DNA of 11,631 bases from Deltaproteobacteria bacterium (GTDB lineage Bacteria > Desulfobacterota > Binatia > DP-6): the NCBI GenBank assembly GCA_005879245.1, contig VBLA01000255.1, forward strand, positions 1 through 11,631, given 5' to 3'. A model generated the notes under the pieces. The model had not been told where the DNA came from. It was given only the letters and a program-made list of their open reading frames with translations, and did not search any database. This document shows, piece after piece, positions 1-6,717 of this stretch. A program made the position numbers and the translations under genes. Position 1 is the stretch's first letter. Each line of letters opens with the position of its first letter.

Positions 1-1874
1 CGCACTTCCTTCGCTCGCAGCAACCCGACCAACGCGATGGCGGCGGCGATGAACTCCTCGATGCGACACGCCGCGCGCGGCGCAGCGAGCAGCGCCGTCG
101 CGCTGATGGGGGTCGCGCCCGCCACCGCGGCCGCGTTCACCTCCCGCAGCAGCCGGAAGCCGAGCCGCCGAATGAAGCGGCGCTTCTCTTCCTCCACCGG
201 CGGGTCACCGAAGCCCGACTGGAAGCGCTCGCGCAGCGGGCCGAGGGCGGCACCCAGGGAGATCGGCTCCGCGAAGCTCACGTAGGCCGTGCCGTAGCGG
301 CGGGAGAGCACGCTCCGGGCTCGCAGCAGACCGCTGAGCGACTCGGGCTCCTTCTCCTCGCCGGCCACCTCGCGTCGGTAGGCTTCTTCCTCGGGGATGC
401 GGCCGTAGTGGATCGAGATGGGCACGAAATAGAGATCGCGTCGGACGCCCTGGATGAATGCGTTGACGAGCGCGGTCAACATGCCGAGCCGCGGGGTGAG
501 GATCTTCCCCGTGCGGGTCCGGCCGCCCTCGATGAAGAACTCCTGCGTGTACCCTTCGCGAATGAGGAAGGCCAGGTACTTCCGGAAAACCATCTTGTAG
601 AGCTCGTTGTCGTCGAAGGTGCGCCGGATGAAGAAGGCCCCGGCGCCCCGGAAGAGAGGACCGAGCGGCCAGAAGCTCAGGTTGTTCCCGGCGGCGATGT
701 GCGGCGGAGATAGGTAGTTCAGGTGGAAGATGTAGGACAGAATCAGGTAGTCGAAGTGGCTGCGGTGGCACGGCACCAGCACGACCGGATGCTCCTTCAC
801 CGAGTCGATGACCCGCTCGAGACCGATGATCTCGAGCCCCGAGAAGACACGCTTCCAGAGCCAGTTGAAGACCGCCTCGAGAATCCCGAAGTAGAGGCCG
901 TTGAAGTTCGCGGCCATCTCGCCGAAGTAGCCGCGCGTCTCTCGCCACACCCGGGCGCGGGTCACGCCGCGCTCCGCGGCGATGCGGCGTACGAGACGCA
1001 CCATCTCCGGGTCGCGCAGCACCTGCCGCCGGACCAGGCGTCGCGGCAGCAGCGCCGGTCCCCACACCAAACGCTCCTCGCGGTAGAGGAAGATCTGGAG
1101 GGCGCGGGCCAGCCGGCGGACGAGCCGGTCCTCGCTTTCCCGCGGGTACTCCTCGATGAAGTGCCCGAGGACGATCTCACGCCCGAGCGTCAGCTGCGTC
1201 TCCTCGGCGTTCCAGAGGTAGTTGAACAGCCGTTTGGCCTCGCCCGGGGCATCCTGCACGCTGTAGAGGAGGGTCGCGAGGCGAGATTCCTTTCGGCGGA
1301 AACCCTTCCCCCGGAAGATCGCCACCGGGACGAGGAACACGGGCTGCTCGACCGCCTGGCTGGCGCGCAGCAGCTCGTGCAGGTACTCCGAGCCGAGCCG
1401 AGCCGCGGCGAGCTCGCGGCGCCGGCGCCCGGCCACCGCCTGGCTCCGCATGAAGAGGAGAACGGGCTCGCCGCGCGTCACGAGCGCCGCGCACGCCGCG
1501 TTCACGGAGGCGCGCGCGCGCCGTCGCTGCCGGAGGAACCACACGAGAATCTCGCGCAAGGGTCGGAACCAGACGGTCGAGACCCCCGGTGCGAAGCGCG
1601 CGAGCGGCAGCCCCTCGCGGAGCAGCACCGCATTCACCAGCAGGTAGTCGAGGAGCGACCGGTAGCGCATCACGTAGACGATCGTGCCCTGTCGCGCGAG
1701 TTGCTGGAGATGCTCCACGGCTCCGGACCGCAGCTGCACACCGCGGAAGAGGAAGTGAATCAGGAGACGTCCGAGGAATCCGAAGCGCTCGAGCATGCTC
1801 GAGGCCTGCTCGGGAATCGGGAGGGGCTGCGGGCCAGTTGGCGCCGCGACGGCAGGTTCGGAGAGCTCCGCCAT
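1..1874 (-). CDS. plsB: Glycerol-3-phosphate 1-O-acyltransferase, PlsB type (C-terminus beyond window)
   Basis: This enzyme would transfer an acyl group to the sn-1 position of glycerol-3-phosphate, the first step of phospholipid synthesis, at the inner membrane. The frame is open from the ATG at 1874 to the left edge (624 codons seen; PlsB proteins are usually near 800). All GPAT blocks are visible in order. Motif I is HRSHFDYL with the catalytic His at about residue 370 and Asp at 375. Motif II is GAFFIRR, motif III is FIEGGRTRTGK near residues 446-456, and motif IV is VPISIHYG. The N-terminal third carries a weaker acyltransferase-like block (YRSLLDYLL, then PVFLVPVAIF) without the catalytic His. 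The start overlaps the manC stop (TGATG), so translation is probably coupled; no Shine-Dalgarno is seen. The family call is firm. Acyl-CoA versus acyl-ACP use cannot be told. Confidence 0.93.
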   Translation of the reverse strand, partial: MAELSEPAVAAPTGPQPLPIPEQASSMLERFGFLGRLLIHFLFRGVQLRSGAVEHLQQLARQGTIVYVMRYRSLLDYLLVNAVLLREGLPLARFAPGVSTVWFRPLREILVWFLRQRRRARASVNAACAALVTRGEPVLLFMRSQAVAGRRRRELAAARLGSEYLHELLRASQAVEQPVFLVPVAIFRGKGFRRKESRLATLLYSVQDAPGEAKRLFNYLWNAEETQLTLGREIVLGHFIEEYPRESEDRLVRRLARALQIFLYREERLVWGPALLPRRLVRRQVLRDPEMVRLVRRIAAERGVTRARVWRETRGYFGEMAANFNGLYFGILEAVFNWLWKRVFSGLEIIGLERVIDSVKEHPVVLVPCHRSHFDYLILSYIFHLNYLSPPHIAAGNNLSFWPLGPLFRGAGAFFIRRTFDDNELYKMVFRKYLAFLIREGYTQEFFIEGGRTRTGKILTPRLGMLTALVNAFIQGVRRDLYFVPISIHYGRIPEEEAYRREVAGEEKEPESLSGLLRARSVLSRRYGTAYVSFAEPISLGAALGPLRERFQSGFGDPPVEEEKRRFIRRLGFRLLREVNAAAVAGATPISATALLAAPRAACRIEEFIAAAIALVGLLRAKEV

Positions 1875-2977
1875 CAGAGGTAACGCCTCAGCCCGCGGCG
1901 CCGGAGCTCGTCCACCACCACCCGGACGTCCTGCGCCCGGTCCTTGCGGCAGACGAGCACCGCGTCCGGGGAGTCCACGACCACGAGATCGTCCACCCCG
2001 AGGAGTGCGATCAGGCGGGCGGGGCTATCGACCACGCAGCCGTGACTGTCGACGGGCAACGCCCGGCCCCGCACGGCGTTCGTCCCGTTGCCTGCGGCCC
2101 AGAGCGGCTCGAGTGCGGCCCAGCTGCCGACGTCGCTCCACGGAAAGCGCGCCCGCATCACCACCGCGCCCCGCGCGTGCTCGAGGACGCCCGTATCGAT
2201 CGACACCGAGGGCAGACGGCGATACGCGGCGGCAAGCGCACGGGGGCCCCGGCCGATTGCCGCTGCGAGCGGTCCCAACACGTCCGGCAGATGGGCGCGC
2301 AGCGCGGCGAGGATCGACTCGACCCGCCAGGTGAAGATGCCGGCGTTCCAGAGAACCCGGCCCTCCCGGAGGAGGGCCGCGGCTCGCGCCCGCTCGGGTT
2401 TCTCGATGAACCGGTCGACCCGTGCGACGCGTCCCCCGGCTCCGGGAAGGCGGGGCCCTGGCCGGATGTAACCGTACCCGGTCTCGACACGCGTCGGCTC
2501 GATTCCAAAGGTGACGAGCGCGTCACTCCGCTCGGCGGTGTCGAACGCGAGGCGGAGGTCGGCGCGGAAGGCCGCTCGGTCCCCGATGGCGTGATCGGCG
2601 GGCAGGACCGCCATCACCGCAGTCGGGTCGCGGCGTTGCAGTGCGAGGGCCGCGAGAGCGATCGCAGGCGCGGTGTTGCGCCCCCTGGGCTCGATCAGGA
2701 GATCGATGCCCGGCAGCTCGCGGCGCACCGCGGCGGCCTGTGTCCGTGCCGTGACGACGAGTATGCGCGCGCGAGAGATGAGCGGGGTCAGGCGCGCCAC
2801 GGTCTCGACGAGCATGCTGCGCGCGCCGACAATCGGGAGGAGCTGCTTGGGCGTGCGCGTGCGGCTGCGGGGCCAGAAGCGGGTTCCGGACCCGCCGGCC
2901 ATCACTACAGCGTAGCGGGGAGCGCGTGCCACAGACCAAAACCGTTTTGCTGTGTCGCGAGGTCGCTCGCCCGTCAT
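1874..2977 (-). CDS. manC: Mannose-1-phosphate guanylyltransferase (single-domain ManC)
   Basis: It makes GDP-mannose from mannose-1-phosphate and GTP in the cytoplasm, for surface glycans or mannosylated lipids. The nucleotidyltransferase signature GGSGTRFWP is at residues 28-36, followed by PKQLLP. LPADH, FIEKP, WNAGIF and FPWSDVGSW follow in the usual order. At 367 aa it ends after the pyrophosphorylase and short beta-helix part and lacks the C-terminal cupin isomerase domain of bifunctional enzymes. The ATG at 2977 gives an unusually long 22-residue lead before the Rossmann strand. GTG at 2932 would give a more typical N-terminus and fits a weak promoter whose start point would fall near 2971. 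It overlaps plsB by one base. No other glycan gene is in view, so the destination of the GDP-mannose is unknown. Confidence 0.92.
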   Translation of the reverse strand: MTGERPRDTAKRFWSVARAPRYAVVMAGGSGTRFWPRSRTRTPKQLLPIVGARSMLVETVARLTPLISRARILVVTARTQAAAVRRELPGIDLLIEPRGRNTAPAIALAALALQRRDPTAVMAVLPADHAIGDRAAFRADLRLAFDTAERSDALVTFGIEPTRVETGYGYIRPGPRLPGAGGRVARVDRFIEKPERARAAALLREGRVLWNAGIFTWRVESILAALRAHLPDVLGPLAAAIGRGPRALAAAYRRLPSVSIDTGVLEHARGAVVMRARFPWSDVGSWAALEPLWAAGNGTNAVRGRALPVDSHGCVVDSPARLIALLGVDDLVVVDSPDAVLVCRKDRAQDVRVVVDELRRRGLRRYL

Positions 2978-3006
2978 CGTTTAGGCGGCGCCTCTCCGAA
3001 AAGCAA
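2978..3006 (-). promoter_or_regulatory. Possible promoter of manC-plsB
   Basis: On the minus strand TTGCTT (3006-3001) and TAAACG (2983-2978) are separated by exactly 17 bases. Each hexamer matches the sigma70 consensus at only three of six positions. Transcription would start near 2971, inside the ATG at 2977, so if real it argues for the GTG start at 2932. This is a weak call resting mainly on spacing. Confidence 0.28.
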
Positions 3007-3015
3007 GGCAGCCTC

Positions 3016-3044
3016 TTGACACATCGAGCCATACTCGGTGTGCT
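3016..3044 (+). promoter_or_regulatory. Probable promoter of the hydrolase-rlu operon
   Basis: A perfect TTGACA at 3016-3021 is followed after 17 bases by a weak TGTGCT (3039-3044). The expected start point is 3051-3052, right at the ATG of the hydrolase, which has no Shine-Dalgarno. This would give a leaderless transcript. The -35 is convincing; the -10 matches only three of six positions. Confidence 0.45.
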
Positions 3045-3050
3045 TTGTAC

Positions 3051-3956
3051 ATGGCCACGATCGTGCGCGTCGTCGTGGACCTCCTGATCGCGGTCATCGT
3101 GGGGAGCGTGATCTTCAACGTGCTCGCCTACGGCAGCGCCGCGCTCGCCCGTCGCCGAAGGCGCAACCCCCCGGCCGTTGACGACCACGAGCGGGTCCCG
3201 TGGCCCGCACGCGTCGTCGGCTGGCTCTGGGCGTTCGGCGTCGAGTGCGCCGTGACCGCGCTCCTCACCCTGACGCTCCCCCTCTCGTTCCGTCGCCAGC
3301 GCATCCGTGCGCGCGAGAGTGGCAATCCCTGCCGGCCCGTCATCTTGCTGCACGGCTACGCCCAGCATACCGCGAACTTCTTCTGGCTCGTCCGGCGCCT
3401 GCGTCGGGACGGCTGGCTCCATCTCTACAGCGTCCGCCACACCCCGATCGGGGGCGACATCGGGCGGAGCGCCGACCAACTCGGGCAGGCGATCGAGCGG
3501 ATCCGCCTCGAGTCCTGCGCGGCGGAGGTCGACATCATCGCCCACAGCATGGGGGGGCTCGTGGCGCGGGCGTTTCTCTGCAAGGCCGGCCCCGTCGCTG
3601 GCGTCGCGCGGCTCATCACGCTCGGCACACCCCACCAGGGCACGGAGGTGCTCCGCTGGCTCGGACGCGATCCCATGGTCGCCCAGATGCGCCCCGGCTC
3701 GCCCTTCCTCTGCCAGCTCATCGCCGACGACGTCGTGCCGGGGCTCACCGACTGCACGTCGATCTACTCGGCGGACGATGCGCTCGTCGTGCCCGCGACG
3801 AACGCCTACTATCCCGGCGCGTACAACATCGAGGTGCGTGGCCTGGGACACATGTCGCTCCTCTTCTCCCGTCGGGTCTATGAACTCGTGCGCGAGAACC
3901 TGGCCGCGGAGGTGCCGCCGCGGCGGGCCGTTGCCCCGTCGATGTCGGCGCGCTAG
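3051..3956 (+). CDS. Membrane-anchored alpha/beta hydrolase (lipase/esterase-like)
   Basis: This 301-aa serine hydrolase has two hydrophobic N-terminal segments (about residues 5-33 and 56-80) flanking a basic RRRRR stretch, so the catalytic domain is probably tethered to the inner membrane. The oxyanion block LLHGY is at 99-103. The nucleophile elbow AHSMGG puts the catalytic Ser at 166. TLGTPHQG at 190-197 is typical of triacylglycerol lipase and PGAP1-like proteins. The acid is in SADDALVVP (Asp 242 or 243), and the His is in GLGHM (267). Substrate is unknown; an ester of a lipid or acylated glycan is likely. I use ATG 3051 rather than the in-frame TTG at 3045 because of the family-like N-terminus and promoter position. 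The stop overlaps the next start by one base (TAGTG), suggesting co-expression with the pseudouridine synthase. Confidence 0.88.
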   Translation: MATIVRVVVDLLIAVIVGSVIFNVLAYGSAALARRRRRNPPAVDDHERVPWPARVVGWLWAFGVECAVTALLTLTLPLSFRRQRIRARESGNPCRPVILLHGYAQHTANFFWLVRRLRRDGWLHLYSVRHTPIGGDIGRSADQLGQAIERIRLESCAAEVDIIAHSMGGLVARAFLCKAGPVAGVARLITLGTPHQGTEVLRWLGRDPMVAQMRPGSPFLCQLIADDVVPGLTDCTSIYSADDALVVPATNAYYPGAYNIEVRGLGHMSLLFSRRVYELVRENLAAEVPPRRAVAPSMSAR

Positions 3957-4873
3957 TGCAGCCGAACCCGCTCGGCGCGGTCATCACCGTGACCTGTTCC
4001 GCGCCGACGCGACTCGATGCCTTCGTGCAGCGCGCGCTGCCGGGACTGTCACGCCGGATCGTGCGACGGCTCATCGCCGAGGGCGCCGTGCGCGTGAACG
4101 AGGGCCGGGCGCCCAAAGGCCGGCTCCTGCGGCCCGGAGACCGCGTCACGTTTCCCGCCCTCGTGCCGGCCGTCCGTCCCGAGCCCGAGCTCAGCCTGCC
4201 GATCGTGCATGAGGACGAGTTGCTGGTCGCGATCGACAAGCCGGGCGGGATGCCGGGCCACGTCCTCGATCCGCGCGAGACGGGCACCGCGGCCGCCTTC
4301 CTCGTCGCACGCTACCCGGAGCTCGCTCGGGTAGGCGATCCCCTCGCACCGGGACTCGTCCACCGGCTCGACACCGGCACCTCGGGCCTGCTGCTCGCGG
4401 CCAGGACGCCGGCGGCGCACCTCGCGGTCCGGACCGCGATGCGCGCGCGAAGCGTGGAGAAGCGCTATCTCGCCGTGGTCCTCGGCACGCCGCGCGAGGC
4501 CCGCATCACGATGCCGCTCGCCCACGATTCCCGGGATCGCCGCCGCATGATGCCCGCTGCGCCCGGCGGCCGCGCCTGGCCGGCCGAGACGACGATCGAG
4601 GTCGTCGCGACGCACGCCGGACGGACGCTCGTCGCCGCCACGATGCGGAGCGGCGTCACCCACCAGGTGCGCGTGCACCTGGCGCTGCTCGGCCATCCCG
4701 TCCTCGGCGATGCGCTCTACGGCGGCCCCGCCGCGGAACTGTCTCGCGGCCGCCACGCGCTCCACGCCACCGCGATCACCCTTCCCCACCCGGCCGACGG
4801 CCATCTGCTCCGCCTCACCTGTCCCTTCCCCCCGGACCTGCAGGCCCTGGTCGGCGAGGGGGCCTGTCCGTGA
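3956..4873 (+). CDS. RluA-family pseudouridine synthase
   Basis: The 305-aa protein isomerises specific uridines to pseudouridine in rRNA or tRNA. An S4 RNA-binding domain covers about residues 15-70 (RLDAFVQRAL, SRRIVRRLIAEGAVRVNE, LRPGDRV). The catalytic domain follows, with IDKPGGMPGH near 93-102 and the hallmark HRLDTGTSGL at 136-145, whose Asp 139 is the expected nucleophile. Later blocks HQVRVHLALLGHPVLGD, ALYGG and HALHA complete the family pattern. Length is normal for RluA/RluC/RluD relatives. The sequence alone does not say which uridine is modified, so no symbol is given. Start is GTG 3956, overlapping the hydrolase stop; no Shine-Dalgarno is seen, so reinitiation is likely. A hairpin eight bases after the stop probably ends the transcript. 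Confidence 0.92.
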   Translation: MQPNPLGAVITVTCSAPTRLDAFVQRALPGLSRRIVRRLIAEGAVRVNEGRAPKGRLLRPGDRVTFPALVPAVRPEPELSLPIVHEDELLVAIDKPGGMPGHVLDPRETGTAAAFLVARYPELARVGDPLAPGLVHRLDTGTSGLLLAARTPAAHLAVRTAMRARSVEKRYLAVVLGTPREARITMPLAHDSRDRRRMMPAAPGGRAWPAETTIEVVATHAGRTLVAATMRSGVTHQVRVHLALLGHPVLGDALYGGPAAELSRGRHALHATAITLPHPADGHLLRLTCPFPPDLQALVGEGACP

Positions 4874-4881
4874 AGGTGGTG

Positions 4882-4901
4882 TGCGGCACCAGGGTGCCGC
4901 A
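4882..4901. terminator. Stem-loop between convergent genes
   Basis: TGCGGCAC (4882-4889) pairs perfectly with GTGCCGCA (4894-4901) across a CAGG tetraloop. The hairpin lies eight bases after the rlu stop and about 30 bases past the stop of the opposing zinc-ribbon gene. Neither strand has a following T run, so it may be a weak bidirectional terminator or a transcript-end stabiliser. Confidence 0.5.
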
Positions 4902-4932
4902 GAGACGCTACCCGACGGAGACGCCGCGAGAT

Positions 4933-5400
4933 CTACGCGGCGGCCTTTCCGCCGCCCTTACCGCCGCGAGGCTCCTTGGCAGTCGCGCACGCGCTGCAGA
5001 GGTTGTTCAGGTTGTTCGGGTCTTCGACCAACCCATCGTCGACGTTGTGGCAGACCTTCCGACACGAGGCGCAGATGTAGTAGATGCCCTCGATCGTCTT
5101 GTTGATCCGCTCGCGGTTGAGAATCCGCCCGCGCAGCTTGTCGACGCGGATGCCGAGCAGCTCCTCGTACTGCCGCTTGATCTTCCGGCGACCGGCCTCG
5201 TCCTTGGGGAGCTCCTCCGGCGTCTCGTCGGCGTGATGGTCGTCCGCCTCGAAGATGCTGAAGGCCTTCGACTTGCTAACGGTCGGCTTACCGTAGCCGG
5301 CGAACTGCAGGACGCGGCTGTCGCCCCCACAGCTGGGACAGGGGCGTTTCCGGGTCACCTCGCCGCCCTTTTCGGCTGTCCGCGCCTTCTTCTCTGCCAT
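4933..5400 (-). CDS. Uncharacterised zinc-ribbon protein with Gly/Lys-rich tail
   Basis: I do not recognise the family. The 155-aa product begins with a charged stretch, then CPSCGG (Cys 21 and 24). An acidic patch follows (EADDHHADETPEELPKDE, 51-68) and a basic helical region to about residue 105. Next come CASCRKVC (Cys 110, 113, 117) and LCSAC (135, 138), ending in a GGKGGGK-AAA tail. Seven cysteines in CxxC pairs suggest one or two structural zinc sites, and the basic tail suggests nucleic-acid or ribosome contact; this is inference. Start ATG 5400 is chosen because a strong promoter at 5450-5478 lies upstream of it and inside the longer open frame. The gene stands alone between two plus-strand operons. 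Codon use matches its neighbours, so it looks native and functional. Confidence 0.75.
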   Translation of the reverse strand: MAEKKARTAEKGGEVTRKRPCPSCGGDSRVLQFAGYGKPTVSKSKAFSIFEADDHHADETPEELPKDEAGRRKIKRQYEELLGIRVDKLRGRILNRERINKTIEGIYYICASCRKVCHNVDDGLVEDPNNLNNLCSACATAKEPRGGKGGGKAAA

Positions 5401-5410
5401 CTGCCCGGGT

Positions 5411-5441
5411 AAAAAAATGGTCCGGAGCCGAGCCGCCGGAC
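5411..5441 (-). promoter_or_regulatory. Hairpin plus U7 in the leader of the zinc-ribbon gene
   Basis: Reading the minus strand, GTCCGG (5441-5436) can pair with CCGGAC (5425-5420) across a 10-base loop. After CA there is a run of seven T (5417-5411), ten bases before the ATG at 5400. The arrangement has the shape of an intrinsic terminator placed inside a leader of about 43 bases. It could be an attenuator, or simply a stabilising 5' hairpin with a U-rich ribosome (S1) landing site. No Shine-Dalgarno is seen. Confidence 0.4.
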
Positions 5442-5449
5442 AGCCTTTC

Positions 5450-5478
5450 CGTATAGGGACCTCGATTCTCCATGTCAA
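5450..5478 (-). promoter_or_regulatory. Strong sigma70-type promoter of the zinc-ribbon gene
   Basis: On the minus strand a perfect TTGACA (5478-5473) and TATACG (5455-5450) are separated by exactly 17 bases. This is the best consensus promoter in the window. It predicts a start point near 5443 and a leader of about 43 bases, and supports ATG 5400 as the true start. Confidence 0.72.
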
Positions 5479-5545
5479 GGCGGGGAAAAATGTCGGACAG
5501 CACCGAGTGTCAGGGCGCTCGCCGACGCCGGTACAGGCCGCAATC

Positions 5546-5574
5546 TTGAGGGGCCAACGCCCGCGTGCTAGCGT
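5546..5574 (+). promoter_or_regulatory. Promoter of ttuB-ttuA-trmI (TTGAGG-17-TAGCGT)
   Basis: TTGAGG (5546-5551) and TAGCGT (5569-5574) are separated by 17 bases. The same -10 and the two bases after it (TAGCGTCC) recur with the same spacing upstream of the cyclo-ligase gene at 7573-7601. The predicted start point is near 5581, only about seven bases before the ttuB ATG. Confidence 0.55.
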
Positions 5575-5587
5575 CCCGCTGCCGCCC

Positions 5588-5788
5588 ATGCGTGTTCACC
5601 TGCACCCGCAACGCCGCACGGTCGAGGTTCAGGGGCGGCGCCGGGTCGGGCAGCTGCTCACCGAGCTCGGTATCCTGCCGGGCACTGCGATGGTGATTCG
5701 CGGCGAGTTCCTGCTCACCGAGGGCGAGGTGCTCGAGGATGTCGACGAGGTGGAGATCCGCGCCGTGATCTCGGGAGGCACCGGATGA
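5588..5788 (+). CDS. ttuB: MoaD/ThiS-type ubiquitin-like sulfur carrier (TtuB-like)
   Basis: This 66-aa beta-grasp protein would carry sulfur as a C-terminal thiocarboxylate and deliver it to the adjacent TtuA for 2-thiolation of tRNA U54. Seen in the sequence: an N-terminal hairpin (MRVHLHPQRRTVEV), VGQLLTELGI helix, PGTAMVIRGEFLLTEGEVL, and the closing DVDEVEIRAVISGG. Size is right for the family. The reading frame continues two residues past the usual Gly-Gly end, giving GGTG, so a trimming step or a non-standard carrier is implied. The ThiS or MoaD alternative is less likely because no thiamine or molybdopterin gene is nearby and ttuA overlaps it by four bases (ATGA). Start ATG 5588 sits just behind a promoter; the frame is open upstream but lies before the predicted transcription start. 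No Shine-Dalgarno. Confidence 0.82.
   Translation: MRVHLHPQRRTVEVQGRRRVGQLLTELGILPGTAMVIRGEFLLTEGEVLEDVDEVEIRAVISGGTG
5773..5778 (+). promoter_or_regulatory. Shine-Dalgarno of ttuA inside the Gly-Gly codons of ttuB
   Basis: GGGAGG at 5773-5778 lies six bases before the ttuA ATG (5785) and is formed largely by the two Gly codons GGA GGC of the sulfur carrier's essential C-terminus. It is one of only two good Shine-Dalgarno sequences in the window. The ACC GGA codons that add Thr-Gly to the carrier provide the spacing. Confidence 0.6.
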
Positions 5789-6717
5789 AGTGCACCCGCT
5801 GCCGGGCCAAAGCCGAGGTCGAGTTGCGTGCGCACAACGCTGGATTCTGCCGGCCCTGCTACCTCTTCTACTTCCGGCGGCAGGTCGAGCGCGCGATCGC
5901 CGCGGAACGGATGTTCACCCACGACGAACGCCTCCTCGTCGCGGTCTCGGGCGGCAAGGACAGCCTGGCGCTCTGGGACGTGCTGGCGGAGTGCGGCTAC
6001 GCGACGACCGGGCTCTACCTCGGGCTCGGCATCGGAGCTTACTCCGCCCGCTCGCACGAGAAGGCGCTCAAGTTCGCCGAGCAGCGCGAGCTCGAGCTTC
6101 GCGTCGTCACCCTCGAGGAGGAGGGCCCCGGCCTGGCCATTCCGGACGTCGCGGCGGCGACCCGCCGGGTACCGTGCAGCGCCTGCGGGACGATGAAGCG
6201 GCACTTCTTCGACACCGCGGCGCTGGCGGGAGGCTTCGAAGTCCTCGTGACCGGTCACAATCTGGACGACGAGGCGGCTCGGCTCATGGGCAACGTTCTC
6301 CGCTGGCAACGCGACCACCTTGCGCGGCAGCGGCCCGTGCTGCCCGCGACCCATCCCAAGTTCGTGCGAAAGGTGAAGCCACTCTATCTGATCAGCGAGT
6401 ACGAGACGGCGGTCTACGCTTTCATGCGTGGCATCGACTACATCGTCGAGGAATGCCCCAACGCCGTCGGGGCGACGCAGCTCCTCTACAAGGACGTGCT
6501 CAACCGTCTCGAGCACGCGAGCCCCGGCACGAAGCAGGCGTTCGTGCAGGAGTTCTTCCGCAGTGGCCAGCCGGCCTTCGCCGCGGTGGAGAACGAGGAG
6601 CCGCAGGTGTGCGGGCAGTGCGGCATGCCGGCCTACGGGACGCTCTGCAGCTTCTGCCGCCTGGTCCGGCAGGTGGAGGCAAGGCGCTCGCCCCCGGGTG
6701 CGGCTGCCCCGGCGTGA
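5785..6717 (+). CDS. ttuA: tRNA-5-methyluridine(54) 2-sulfurtransferase, TtuA type
   Basis: TtuA activates C2 of uridine-54 in the tRNA T-loop with ATP and replaces the oxygen with sulfur from TtuB. The 310-aa protein has the full TtuA layout. An N-terminal zinc site has CxxC at 3/6 and 22/25. The PP-loop SGGKDSLALWDVL starts at 55. GHNLDDEA is at 157-164, and a C-terminal zinc site has Cys 276, 279, 288 and 291. The three cysteines that hold the catalytic [4Fe-4S] cluster in the family are present: Cys 131 and 134 in PCSACG, and Cys 224 in EECPNA. The related TtcA and Ncs6 groups are less likely because the whole layout and EECPNA-GA-LLYK region match Thermus TtuA as I remember it. It overlaps ttuB (ATGA) and trmI (GTGA) by four bases each. 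Confidence 0.92.
   Translation: MKCTRCRAKAEVELRAHNAGFCRPCYLFYFRRQVERAIAAERMFTHDERLLVAVSGGKDSLALWDVLAECGYATTGLYLGLGIGAYSARSHEKALKFAEQRELELRVVTLEEEGPGLAIPDVAAATRRVPCSACGTMKRHFFDTAALAGGFEVLVTGHNLDDEAARLMGNVLRWQRDHLARQRPVLPATHPKFVRKVKPLYLISEYETAVYAFMRGIDYIVEECPNAVGATQLLYKDVLNRLEHASPGTKQAFVQEFFRSGQPAFAAVENEEPQVCGQCGMPAYGTLCSFCRLVRQVEARRSPPGAAAPA

Noticed and set aside
205..1065. Minus-strand 286-aa frame rich in Arg, Ala and Pro
   Set aside because: Wrong frame over plsB; the true frame has no stop inside the window.
723..1883. Long plus-strand open frame across the left end
   Set aside because: It is antisense to plsB, whose minus-strand frame carries all GPAT motifs; the plus-strand translation is low-complexity and typical of a GC-rich shadow.
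2523..3851. Minus-strand 442-aa frame spanning the hydrolase and manC start
   Set aside because: Antisense to the hydrolase, whose triad and motifs are clear, and out of frame with manC.
5401..5589. N-terminal extension of the zinc-ribbon gene to 5589
   Set aside because: A TTGACA-17-TATACG promoter lies inside it, so transcription begins downstream of that start.
5790..6713. 308-codon upstream extension of trmI
   Set aside because: Arg/Gly-rich out-of-frame reading of ttuA; the GTGA start at 6714 gives a normal TrmI.
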